64,000 nucleotides of DNA from NCBI GenBank assembly GCA_036787895.1, contig DAIQOK010000001.1:62001-126000 (forward strand), given 5' to 3'. The notes under the pieces are model-generated. The model ran no database searches. It was given only the letters and a program-made list of their open reading frames with translations, and was not told the DNA's origin. The position numbers and the translations under genes are program-made. This DNA comes from UBA7662 sp036787895. GTDB lineage: Bacteria > Bacteroidota > Bacteroidia > UBA7662. This document shows positions 51,701-60,027 of this stretch, in pieces (position 1 is the stretch's first letter; every line of letters begins with the position of its first letter).

Positions 51701-53377
51701 ATGTTTAACAGGAGATTCCTGAAGTTTTTGCTGATTGTAAACTTATTGATGCCCGTTCGTGGAAATGCAACAGTTCCAGATAGTATAAGAACAGCTTTGA
51801 GTCAACTGAAAGATGATCCACTTCGTGAATATCAACAGCAGCTAACCACACAACTAAAGGATACCAGCCTGAGTTATGACGCCAAGGAAAGTTTGGTCAA
51901 CGGTTTACTGGCGCTGGCAAATAATACAAAAAAGGCTGAATTAGGTATAAGGGCAGCCTATATGGCCGGATTAGTATACCAATATGCGCTCGATAATGGA
52001 GCCATGGCGTTATATGCATACGAACAGGCGTTTAGATTGGCCGAGCTTTCGAATAATCGTTCACAAATGGCTGCTTCACTCTGGCAATCGATGAATACCT
52101 TGGCCGAGCTTCAGCTGTATGATGAGGCGCTTCGTTACTTATTCAAGGCAGAATCAGTACTACAAGAATATAACTATACAGATTTCGAATCAATTGCCCA
52201 GAAAATGCTTGAAATGGGCAGTTTGTTTTTTAACACCGGGAATTATGATGTAGCCATTCAATATTACGAAAAGGCCTTTTCATTCAAAGACCTTGAAAAA
52301 GACAAAAGGGTGTTGATGCACGCTTGTAACACATTGGGTTTGGCTTATCAAATGGTTGGCCAGTACGATAAAGCTGTTGAACGTTTTGAACTCAGCCATA
52401 AATTGGGAAATGAGCTCGGTGACAGATTTTGGGCAGCCTTAGCTTATGGTAATACGGGAGCTGTTTACTTTGAACAGGGGAGATATGAGGATGCATTGGG
52501 TCATTTGCTTTACGATATTGAAGTAAGCCAGGAATTGGGCGTTTGGAATTCTGCGGCTAATGCATGCATTTTGGTTGCGCGTATCTATCGTAAACAAGGT
52601 AAATTGAGCTTATCAAAAACATATCTTGATTTGGCCAATAGCCTGGACATGAAGCATAGTGTCTGGAAAACCAGGAACGGCATTTATGAACAATATGCCC
52701 GACTCTACAGTGAACTGGGCGATTATAAACAGGCTTTAGCTTATCACCAGGCATTTAAAGCCTTGTCGGATACCATGAACAACGATAGATTGCAAAAGGA
52801 GCAGCTCATGCTCGCCCGCAAGCATCGTTTTGAGCTTCAAAATCAAGAAAGAATCAGCCGGGAAAAAACCGCTGAATTACAACAGTCGGTTCAAGATGTT
52901 TGGCGATTAACCGGGGTTTTTGCCTTCATCTCCTTGCTATTGCTGGTCGGCTTTGTATTTCAGTTTAATCGGAACAGGTCGCAGCGACAAAAATTAACAG
53001 AAAATTATAGAAAGACCATCCAGAAAAAGGAATTTGCCCTACTTAAAAAAGAAATTCAACTATATGTTTCGGTTTTACAGGCTTTGAAAAAGCAGCATAT
53101 TCCCTTGCACGCTTTTTTGCCGGATGCCGCCTATTGGGAAGACTTTAGACATAAATTCGACGATATACACGCTCATTTTTTCTCGAAAACCAAATCGAAC
53201 TACCCAGATTTAACCCAACAGGATATACTATGGTTGGCACTTGTGAAGCTTAATTTTTCAGAAACAGAAATACAGCTGTTATTCGATACAGCAATTTTTG
53301 ATTGGACCGAACATATCAGCCGAAAACTGGGTGCACAGCAAGGTGTAAAATTACCGCAATTGGTGGAAAGGCTCTAA
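51701..53377 (+). CDS. TPR signalling protein with one membrane helix
   Basis: The 558-residue protein has a signal peptide (LLIVNLLMPVRGNA), about six to seven TPRs (about 70-365; YDVAIQYYEKAFSF, AYGNTGAVYFEQGRYEDA), a membrane helix (about 405-425, VFAFISLLLLVGFVF) and a cytoplasmic coiled coil and tail. The tail (YPDLTQQDILWLALVKL onward) looks like the LuxR-type HTH of Bacteroidota TPR regulators, but the recognition helix region (FDTAIFDWTEHISRKLG) is altered. It may be a degenerate one-component transcription regulator with an envelope sensor domain. It is a single-gene unit ending at a strong terminator. Confidence 0.82.
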   Translation: MFNRRFLKFLLIVNLLMPVRGNATVPDSIRTALSQLKDDPLREYQQQLTTQLKDTSLSYDAKESLVNGLLALANNTKKAELGIRAAYMAGLVYQYALDNGAMALYAYEQAFRLAELSNNRSQMAASLWQSMNTLAELQLYDEALRYLFKAESVLQEYNYTDFESIAQKMLEMGSLFFNTGNYDVAIQYYEKAFSFKDLEKDKRVLMHACNTLGLAYQMVGQYDKAVERFELSHKLGNELGDRFWAALAYGNTGAVYFEQGRYEDALGHLLYDIEVSQELGVWNSAANACILVARIYRKQGKLSLSKTYLDLANSLDMKHSVWKTRNGIYEQYARLYSELGDYKQALAYHQAFKALSDTMNNDRLQKEQLMLARKHRFELQNQERISREKTAELQQSVQDVWRLTGVFAFISLLLLVGFVFQFNRNRSQRQKLTENYRKTIQKKEFALLKKEIQLYVSVLQALKKQHIPLHAFLPDAAYWEDFRHKFDDIHAHFFSKTKSNYPDLTQQDILWLALVKLNFSETEIQLLFDTAIFDWTEHISRKLGAQQGVKLPQLVERL

Positions 53378-53382
53378 TAACG

Positions 53383-53416
53383 CAAAAAAGGGGAAGCATG
53401 TACTTCCCCTTTTTAT
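53383..53416. terminator. Bidirectional rho-independent terminator
   Basis: AAAAAGGGGAAG and CTTCCCCTTTTT form a perfect stem around CATGTA. It lies between the convergent TPR gene and the S9 peptidase gene and has a T-run on either strand, so it can serve both. Confidence 0.92.
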
Positions 53417-53434
53417 GAAACTGTATGCTGGCAG

Positions 53435-55555
53435 TTATTGGTTTATTCCCAGCAAATTAAATATAAAGGTGTACTCAAGGGCTGTGTCATAAATGGCATT
53501 GAATCGACCCGATTTTCCACCATGACCAGCACTCATATCGGTTTTCAGCAGGAGCATATGTTTGTCGGTTTTAGTGGCCCTCAATTTGGCTACCCATTTG
53601 GCGGGCTCCCAATATTGTACCTGACTATCGTGCAAACCGGTTGTGACAAGCATAGCTGGGTAGGCTTGAGCTTTCACATTGTCGTAAGGAGAGTACGACA
53701 ACATATAGTCGTAATACGTTTTATCGTTTGGATTGCCCCATTCGTCAAATTCACCAGTAGTAAGCGGAATGCTCTCATCAAGCATGGTGGTAACCACATC
53801 TACAAATGGTACAGCTGCTATAACCCCTTTGAACCTATCAGGGCGCATATTAACTACGGCACCCATTAACAAGCCGCCAGCCGAACCACCCATGGCGAAT
53901 ATTTTATCTTCAGCAGCATATTTTTTAGCTGCGAGAAAATCCGCACAATCGATGAAGTCGGTGAAAGTATTCTTCTTTTTTAAAAGTTTACCGTCTTCAT
54001 ACCACTGCCGTCCCATCTCCTGACCCCCTCGTATGTGCGCTATGGCATAAATAAATCCACGATCTAAGAGGCTCAACCTACTGATACTGAAAGAAGCATC
54101 CATGGAAGCACCATAACTGCCATAGGCATACAAAAGCAGGGGTGATGTGCCATCCAGCCTGGTTCCTTTTTTGTAAACCAGCGAAATGGGTACGTTAGTG
54201 CCATCCTTGGCTTTGGCATAAAGCCGTTCAGAAATGTAGTTTTTGGGGTCATGCCCACCTACAACCTCCTGTTGTTTTTTTAATTCGCTGGTTTTTGTGG
54301 TCATGTCGTAGTCGATAACCGACCCAGGCGTAGTCATAGAAGTATAGTAATAGCGCAATTTACTCGTCTTATATTCCGGATTGATACTGATATATGCGGC
54401 ATAAGCCGGATCTGCGAAGGGCAAATAATAATCTTGTTTGCCATCCCAGCTTCTGATTCTGATTTGGGTTAAGCCCGCTTTTCGTTCCGATAGTACAAGG
54501 TAATTTTCAAAAAATTCTGCATTTTCAAGCAGCACATCTTGCCTATGGCCGATTACATCCATCCAATTCGCTTTGGTTGCTTTTTGAATAGGCGCCTTCA
54601 TAAGTCTGAAATTTTGCGCATCCAGATTGGTGGTGATGTAAAAATCCTGAGCATAATCTTCAGCACTATATTCCAAACCACGTTCACGGGTTTGAATTAT
54701 TTTAAAGGCGCCATCAGGCGAATTGGCATCTAAAAAACGTTGCTCAGTGGTGAGAGTACTGCCTGAATAGATATAAAGATATTTCCCTGATTTGCCCTTA
54801 TAGATGTAGGTAGCGAAAGTTTCATCTGTTTCGTGAAAGACCAATTTGCTGCTATTGCTGTTTTCATGGATTTTCACCTTCCAAACCTTGTCAGAGCGTA
54901 AAGTTTGAGCGTCCGTAGTTCCATAAAAAATGGTCAGATTGTCGTTGGCCCAAGCCGACCCACCGTTGGTGTTTTTGATGCCAAGTGGCAGAATTTCACC
55001 CGTGGTAAGGTCTTTGACTTGTAAGGTATACTGTCGGCGGCCAACATTATCGGTGAAAAAGATGGCCTTGCTGTTATCTGGACTCACTTTTATGCCGCTT
55101 AAGCTGAAATATTCGTGCCCTTTGGCAAATTCATTCACATTAAACATGATTTCTTCAGTCGACTCCAGCCTTTCTTTTTTGCGACAATACAAAGGATAGT
55201 CAGCTCCTGACTCGTAGCGAGTATAATACCAATAGCCATTTTCGAAGTAGGGTACCGACATATCGGTCTCCTGTATGCGCCCTTTTATTTCCTGGAAGAG
55301 TTTTTCCTGAAAAGTTTTAGTATGGGCCAATATGGTATCGGTATACGCATTCTCTGCTTCCAGATAGGCTATTACCTCTGGATTTTCACGCTGGTTTAGC
55401 CAGAAATAGGGGTCAATGCGGTCATTGCCATGTTTGCTTAAGGTGGTGTCGATGCGTTTGGCAAGAGGTGGAGCGATGTCGGACATATTGGTATCGGGAC
55501 TAGAGCATGCATAAAATAGGCCCAGGGCCAATGCAGGCAAATGTTTTAGTTTCAT
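53435..55555 (-). CDS. S9A peptidase, oligopeptidase B-like lipoprotein
   Basis: The 706-residue protein has a lipobox (LGLFYAC, Cys about residue 17), an N-terminal propeller and a C-terminal alpha/beta-hydrolase. The catalytic serine is in MGGSAGGLLMGAV, with Asp and His regions TGLHDSQVQYWEP and MSAGHGGKSGRF. This matches oligopeptidase B/prolyl oligopeptidase, which cleave short peptides. Acidic residues for dibasic specificity cannot be judged by eye. As a lipoprotein it is probably envelope-bound. It follows the other S9 peptidase by 25 bases, so the two may be cotranscribed. Confidence 0.93.
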   Translation of the reverse strand: MKLKHLPALALGLFYACSSPDTNMSDIAPPLAKRIDTTLSKHGNDRIDPYFWLNQRENPEVIAYLEAENAYTDTILAHTKTFQEKLFQEIKGRIQETDMSVPYFENGYWYYTRYESGADYPLYCRKKERLESTEEIMFNVNEFAKGHEYFSLSGIKVSPDNSKAIFFTDNVGRRQYTLQVKDLTTGEILPLGIKNTNGGSAWANDNLTIFYGTTDAQTLRSDKVWKVKIHENSNSSKLVFHETDETFATYIYKGKSGKYLYIYSGSTLTTEQRFLDANSPDGAFKIIQTRERGLEYSAEDYAQDFYITTNLDAQNFRLMKAPIQKATKANWMDVIGHRQDVLLENAEFFENYLVLSERKAGLTQIRIRSWDGKQDYYLPFADPAYAAYISINPEYKTSKLRYYYTSMTTPGSVIDYDMTTKTSELKKQQEVVGGHDPKNYISERLYAKAKDGTNVPISLVYKKGTRLDGTSPLLLYAYGSYGASMDASFSISRLSLLDRGFIYAIAHIRGGQEMGRQWYEDGKLLKKKNTFTDFIDCADFLAAKKYAAEDKIFAMGGSAGGLLMGAVVNMRPDRFKGVIAAVPFVDVVTTMLDESIPLTTGEFDEWGNPNDKTYYDYMLSYSPYDNVKAQAYPAMLVTTGLHDSQVQYWEPAKWVAKLRATKTDKHMLLLKTDMSAGHGGKSGRFNAIYDTALEYTFIFNLLGINQ

Positions 55556-55580
55556 AAATGCGAATAGTGAGGTTAAGTTG

Positions 55581-57680
55581 TTATGGTTGGAGGTAGGTAG
55601 CTAACCACTCAAAAAATACTTTGTTCCAAAGCACATTGTTTTGTGGTTTAAGTACCCAGTGGTTTTCGTCGGGGAAGTATAAAAATTTACTGGGAATACC
55701 CTGGAGCTGGGCAGCAGTGAAGGCTTCCATGCCCTGGGCCAATGGTACCCTGAAATCTTTCTCATTATGAATCACGAGTATAGGGGTATCCCAGTTTTTG
55801 ACATAACGGTGCGGAGAGTCCCGATCATAGGAAGCCGGGCGAGGCACATCCCAAGGTTTGCCTTTCATTTCGAAGTCGGTAAAAAATACTTCTTCTGTCT
55901 GACCATACATGGCCTCCAGGTTATAAACGCCACAATGGGAAATAAATGCCTTGAACCGTTTTTGGTGATTTCCAGCCAGCCAATACACCGAATAACCGCC
56001 AAAGGAAGCACCTACAGCGCCTAATCTATTTTCGTCAATAAATGGCTCTTTCGCGAGCGTGTCGATGGCCGCGAGATAATCACGCATGGCCTGCCCACCC
56101 CAATCACCACTTATTTGTTCGTTCCATTCCTGACCAAAACCGGGTAAACCACGGCGATTCGGAGCCACAACAATATAGCCTTTGGCTGCCATGAGTTGAA
56201 AATTCCAGCGGTTACTCCACGATTGTCCAATCATACTCTGTGGACCGCCTTGGCAATACAAGAGCGCCGGATATTTTTTGTTTGGGTCAAAATTAGGTGG
56301 ATAGATAACCCAGGTCTGTATCATTTTCCCGTCAGAAGACTTGATGGAGCGTGATTCAACTTTACCCATTTTCAGGCTGTTCAACAAGGCCATATTCGGC
56401 TGAATCAAAGTGTTTACTTTTTTACTGGCAAGATCTAATAGCACCAATTCATTGGGGCCGCTCATGCTCTGACGGAGCATTACAATTGCCCCATTTTTGC
56501 CTTGTTTAACAAAGCTAAAGCCGCTATAATTGAATAAACCTTCACTTACTGCAAAATGAGCCGAGCCTTTCGGTTGTTTTATGCCCGCTCCACCATAAGC
56601 TTTAGAGGCTGCATTTAAGTCGAAAAAATATTCATACAGCTGAACGGTACCACCACTGTAAGCGTTAAAAAACAGGCGGTCTCTATCTGGTCCCCAACCA
56701 ATGCTACTAACGCTTTGTTCAAAATCGCCGGTAATATCGGATACAGAACCATTTTGCAAATTCATGATCATAATGCGGTTTTTGTCGGCCTCATAACCAT
56801 CCCGGGCCATACTCAACCAAGCCAATTTGCTGCCATCGGGTGAAAACCTGGGTTCATTATCGTAACCAGGATTGGAAGCAGTAAGTAATTTGGTGGTCTT
56901 AGCAGAAATGTCGTAAAGGTAAAGCCCGCTATTGGTTGACCGCGCTGCGGCAGTTCCTTGTAGTTTTTTCGATACATAAATGATGAATTTACTATCGGGA
57001 CTGAAACTTATTTCACTGATGCCACCAAATGGAGGGAGTGGACTATGTACTTTTTCACCCTCCAATATGTCAATAGCCTGTCCGCTTAGCTTGCCATCGG
57101 CATACGACTGTAAAAAGATATGGCTGTAGCTGCCATCGTGCCAGCTATCCCAATGGCGGTACATCAAACCATCGATCAGCTTACCGCTTGATTTGGACAA
57201 GGCGGGATACTTATCCTGCAGGGTCTGATCTAATTTCACGTTTTTCAGGTAATAAATCATCTTGCCATCCGGACTGTATTGATAGCCGGTAATTCCACCT
57301 TCTATTTGTGAAACCTGTCTTTTCTGGCTGCCATCAGGCTTAACTTCCCAGAGTTGGGTACTTCCTGATACAGCACTCAGATAACCAATCCACTGTCCAT
57401 CAGGACGCCAACTATAAGCCGATTCTGATTCCGGACTCTCAAAAAGACGGCTTTCCTTTTTTGTTTTAAAGTCATACACCATCAAATCGTTGTTACCTTT
57501 GTTGGCAGCCAAATCGGTTGTTCTGCTCGTGTAAACCAATTTATTGTGGTCGGGCGAAACAACTGGCGCTCCCAATTGAACAAAAGACCATATTTGTTCT
57601 TCCACAAGTACCTGCTGAGCTTCACTTATTGAAATAGAAAGTGTAAAAGCTAACAAACTGGTTTTGAAAAGTTTATTCAT
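55581..57680 (-). CDS. S9C-type peptidase (DPP IV/acylaminoacyl-peptidase family), exported
   Basis: The 699-residue protein has a signal peptide (LLAFTLSISISEAQQ), a PD40-type beta-propeller (about 30-420; FSPDSKFIIYVSKK, FSPDGSKLAWLSM) and an S9 hydrolase domain with GASFGGYSVYWLAG (nucleophile Ser), then an acidic region (HNEKDFRVPLAQG) and FPDENHWVLKPQN containing the catalytic His. It degrades oligopeptides, probably in the periplasm. It is followed by the OpB-like gene on the same strand. Confidence 0.94.
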   Translation of the reverse strand: MNKLFKTSLLAFTLSISISEAQQVLVEEQIWSFVQLGAPVVSPDHNKLVYTSRTTDLAANKGNNDLMVYDFKTKKESRLFESPESESAYSWRPDGQWIGYLSAVSGSTQLWEVKPDGSQKRQVSQIEGGITGYQYSPDGKMIYYLKNVKLDQTLQDKYPALSKSSGKLIDGLMYRHWDSWHDGSYSHIFLQSYADGKLSGQAIDILEGEKVHSPLPPFGGISEISFSPDSKFIIYVSKKLQGTAAARSTNSGLYLYDISAKTTKLLTASNPGYDNEPRFSPDGSKLAWLSMARDGYEADKNRIMIMNLQNGSVSDITGDFEQSVSSIGWGPDRDRLFFNAYSGGTVQLYEYFFDLNAASKAYGGAGIKQPKGSAHFAVSEGLFNYSGFSFVKQGKNGAIVMLRQSMSGPNELVLLDLASKKVNTLIQPNMALLNSLKMGKVESRSIKSSDGKMIQTWVIYPPNFDPNKKYPALLYCQGGPQSMIGQSWSNRWNFQLMAAKGYIVVAPNRRGLPGFGQEWNEQISGDWGGQAMRDYLAAIDTLAKEPFIDENRLGAVGASFGGYSVYWLAGNHQKRFKAFISHCGVYNLEAMYGQTEEVFFTDFEMKGKPWDVPRPASYDRDSPHRYVKNWDTPILVIHNEKDFRVPLAQGMEAFTAAQLQGIPSKFLYFPDENHWVLKPQNNVLWNKVFFEWLATYLQP

Positions 57681-57727
57681 GCCTTTTTATTTAGATTATG
57701 CAGTTTTTAAAATAATTTCACCTTATA

Positions 57728-57741
57728 TGCAACCGGTTGCA
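57728..57741. promoter_or_regulatory. 14-base perfect palindrome before the ECF sigma gene
   Basis: TGCAACCGGTTGCA is a perfect palindrome centred on CCGG, ending two bases before the sigma factor ATG at 57744, so it overlaps the ribosome-binding region. It looks like operators of LacI/GalR-type regulators (TGnAAnCGnTTnCA), though none is encoded in the window. Confidence 0.4.
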
Positions 57742-57743
57742 CA

Positions 57744-58349
57744 ATGTATTCGTCTTTCAACCGGACGCAAGCAAATTTAACCCGATTGGAACAACATTAC
57801 GCTTTAGTTTACAAATGTTTGCAAAATGACCGTAAAGCCCAGTATGAGCTTTACAATACGTTCTCGCGTAAGATGTTTGCCGTTTGTTTACGTTATACCA
57901 GCGATCGGGATGCGGCCACAGATATACTTCAGGAAGGTTTTGTGAAGGTGTTTAATTCACTGGAACGATTCAGTTTTGAAGGCTCAGTTGAAGGATGGAT
58001 CAGAAGAATTATTGTAAATACAGCCATAGATCATTTTAGAAAAGCAGCTAAACTATTTGTTGTGCAAGACTTGGAAGACATACAAATTGAAGATAGCTCT
58101 GCTAACCATTTTTTAGGTAAGATGGAATCAGAAGAAATTATGAAACTGATTCAAAAATTACCAGCGGGTTACCGGGCAGTACTCAATTTGTATGTGATTG
58201 AAGCGTTTTCGCACAAGGAAATATCGGCCATGCTTGGAATTAGTGAGGGTACGAGCAAAAGTCAGCTTGCCAGAGCCAAGGCACATTTGAAAGAAATGAT
58301 CAAACAAAATGAAAGGAACTTAAGTCATGAAGCGTCAGGAGTTATTTGA
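57744..58349 (+). CDS. ECF-family RNA polymerase sigma factor
   Basis: The 201-residue sigma factor has region 2 (FAVCLRYTSDRDAATDILQE, WIRRIIVNTAIDHFRK) and region 4 (LPAGYRAVLNLYVIEAFSHK, EISAMLGISEGTSKSQLARA). It probably controls envelope genes. The start codon follows a perfect palindrome directly, and the 3' end overlaps the anti-sigma-like gene by 23 bases. Confidence 0.95.
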   Translation: MYSSFNRTQANLTRLEQHYALVYKCLQNDRKAQYELYNTFSRKMFAVCLRYTSDRDAATDILQEGFVKVFNSLERFSFEGSVEGWIRRIIVNTAIDHFRKAAKLFVVQDLEDIQIEDSSANHFLGKMESEEIMKLIQKLPAGYRAVLNLYVIEAFSHKEISAMLGISEGTSKSQLARAKAHLKEMIKQNERNLSHEASGVI

Positions 58350-59058
58350 AGATATACTTCGCTCTAAATTAGACGGAGCTGAAGTTGAGCCACCTGCCTT
58401 TGTTTTTGACAAAATCGAAGAGGCAATGGGCAATAAAACGGCTGTTCGTGTTTTGCCCTGGTATAAAACCATGGCAAGCCAGCGCGTGGCTGCAGCTGTG
58501 GCCATGTTGTTGGTAGCCGGTGCGGTTTATTGGGTTAACTTCGGAGAAGTAAATTCTAATCAGCAACAACTCGCTGTTCAGTTCAACGACAGTATCCGGC
58601 AACTCCAGCTACAGCACCAATTACAAGCCCTCGAGCTGGCTGCTAATGATGTTCAAGAGGTATCGGAAAATAAAAAATCGGAGTCGATGCAACCTGTAGT
58701 GAACAGCGCTCGTCTTGAGGTTGTACAGTTCGCAGCAGCAACTGAATTAACCGAAACCAGAACCATGATTAAAATCGAAACCATACCCAGCAAAAACGCG
58801 CAACCTATCACGGTTACCAAAAATTCCGCCAGTTTACTTGCTGCAGCTTTCGATCAAACCTATACGCGGGTTGAAAAACCAACCAGCAGTAATTCAAACA
58901 ACAATTCAGCAATCGTTAACACTTTTACCAAATTATCGAGTGGCGAATATTTTGATTTAGCAAAGCAAAAAGTAAATGACTTTGTGAGCAAAGAACACTA
59001 TGTGAATTTCGCCATTGGTAATGTAGAATTTGGCCAAACAATCCAACTAAGTAAATAA
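58327..59058 (+). CDS. Probable anti-sigma factor, single-pass membrane protein
   Basis: The 243-residue protein has a short cytoplasmic domain (about 1-48; ELFEDILRSKLDGAEVEPP), one membrane helix (about 53-73, VAAAVAMLLVAGAVYW) and a Gln/Ser/Asn-rich periplasmic tail. It overlaps the ECF sigma gene, so it is most likely the anti-sigma factor; the zinc HxxxCxxC motif is absent, as in many Bacteroidota anti-sigmas. The outer-membrane protein gene follows 9 bases later. The role is inferred from context and topology. Confidence 0.82.
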   Translation: MKRQELFEDILRSKLDGAEVEPPAFVFDKIEEAMGNKTAVRVLPWYKTMASQRVAAAVAMLLVAGAVYWVNFGEVNSNQQQLAVQFNDSIRQLQLQHQLQALELAANDVQEVSENKKSESMQPVVNSARLEVVQFAAATELTETRTMIKIETIPSKNAQPITVTKNSASLLAAAFDQTYTRVEKPTSSNSNNNSAIVNTFTKLSSGEYFDLAKQKVNDFVSKEHYVNFAIGNVEFGQTIQLSK

Positions 59059-59067
59059 AACCACATC

Positions 59068-59964
59068 ATGAAAAAGTACATTTTATTCCTGGCCGTACTC
59101 GGCCTGGCAGCCACAGCTGCATCCGCACAGGAGAAAACTGAGCCGGAAAAAGAACAAAAAATTATCATCAAGTATAAGGATGGTAAATGGGACACAACTT
59201 ATGTCGATAGCAAAGCTGCTGTCGAAGATGAGGAAGAGGACAGCGACAAAAACAATGATATGGCCGAATTCAAAAGAGATATGAAAGAGCTCAAAAAAGA
59301 GCTAGGAAACATCAAACCCAAGAAAAAAGGTATCGATAAAAATTACTTTTACATCGATATGGGCTTCAATAGCCTGATGCAAAATGGCAGTTTGAATCTC
59401 ACCGGAAAAAATGCGCCATTGAGCTTAAACCAAGGCTTCAATTCATTTGGCTGGGGCTTCAGCTGGGCACGCTCCGAAAACCTGATTGCTCAAAAATTAC
59501 GTTTGCAGTATGGTTTGGGTTTCGAGTTCAATAACTATAGTCTTCGTCGCGACAGTACTATTCTTATCTCAGGCGACAGTGTCAACTTTGGAGGAGCCGG
59601 TGCCGGACTCGTTAAAAATCGCCTCAATGTGAACTACATTAATTTCCCGGTGCTGCTGCAGTTTTCATCGAACCCTTACAAAATGAAGCGCTCCTTTAAT
59701 GTCGCTGTAGGTGCGGAAGTAGGTTTTCGCTTGGGTAAAATGACTGCCCGTCAGGAGTATAACCTTGCCAACGAAGTTTCACAGCAGGTGTTTACCCGTG
59801 GAGCACTGAATGCCAACCCATTAAAAGTGAGTATGATTGGTAGAGTAGGTTATGGTGGTACAGACTTATTCCTGCGCTACAGCATCACTGAGCTTTTTGG
59901 TCAGGAAGTAGCCTCCAATCCCAATGTAACCCCGGTAATGGCAGGAGTGAGCTTCCGATTCTAA
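59068..59964 (+). CDS. Outer-membrane beta-barrel protein
   Basis: The 298-residue protein has a signal peptide (LFLAVLGLAATAASAQ), an acidic, charged segment (about 50-90) and a C-terminal barrel (about 95-298) with alternating strands such as RLQYGLGFEFNNYSL and NVAVGAEVGFRLG, ending MAGVSFRF. It resembles the porin/OMP_b-brl family and may be a structural, adhesin or channel protein. It is the third gene of the sigma operon, so it is probably part of the sigma regulon. A strong terminator follows. Confidence 0.87.
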   Translation: MKKYILFLAVLGLAATAASAQEKTEPEKEQKIIIKYKDGKWDTTYVDSKAAVEDEEEDSDKNNDMAEFKRDMKELKKELGNIKPKKKGIDKNYFYIDMGFNSLMQNGSLNLTGKNAPLSLNQGFNSFGWGFSWARSENLIAQKLRLQYGLGFEFNNYSLRRDSTILISGDSVNFGGAGAGLVKNRLNVNYINFPVLLQFSSNPYKMKRSFNVAVGAEVGFRLGKMTARQEYNLANEVSQQVFTRGALNANPLKVSMIGRVGYGGTDLFLRYSITELFGQEVASNPNVTPVMAGVSFRF

Positions 59965-59980
59965 ATTAAGAGTACTCATA

Positions 59981-60024
59981 AAAAAAATCGCCTTCAAAGT
60001 AATTTGGAGGCGATTTTTTATTTT
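59981..60024. terminator. Bidirectional rho-independent terminator
   Basis: AAAAAATCGCCT and AGGCGATTTTTT form the stem, extended by CAAA/TTTG with a one-base mismatch on each side. It lies between the outer-membrane protein gene and the convergent hybrid kinase gene and serves both strands. Confidence 0.9.
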
Positions 60025-60027
60025 GAC

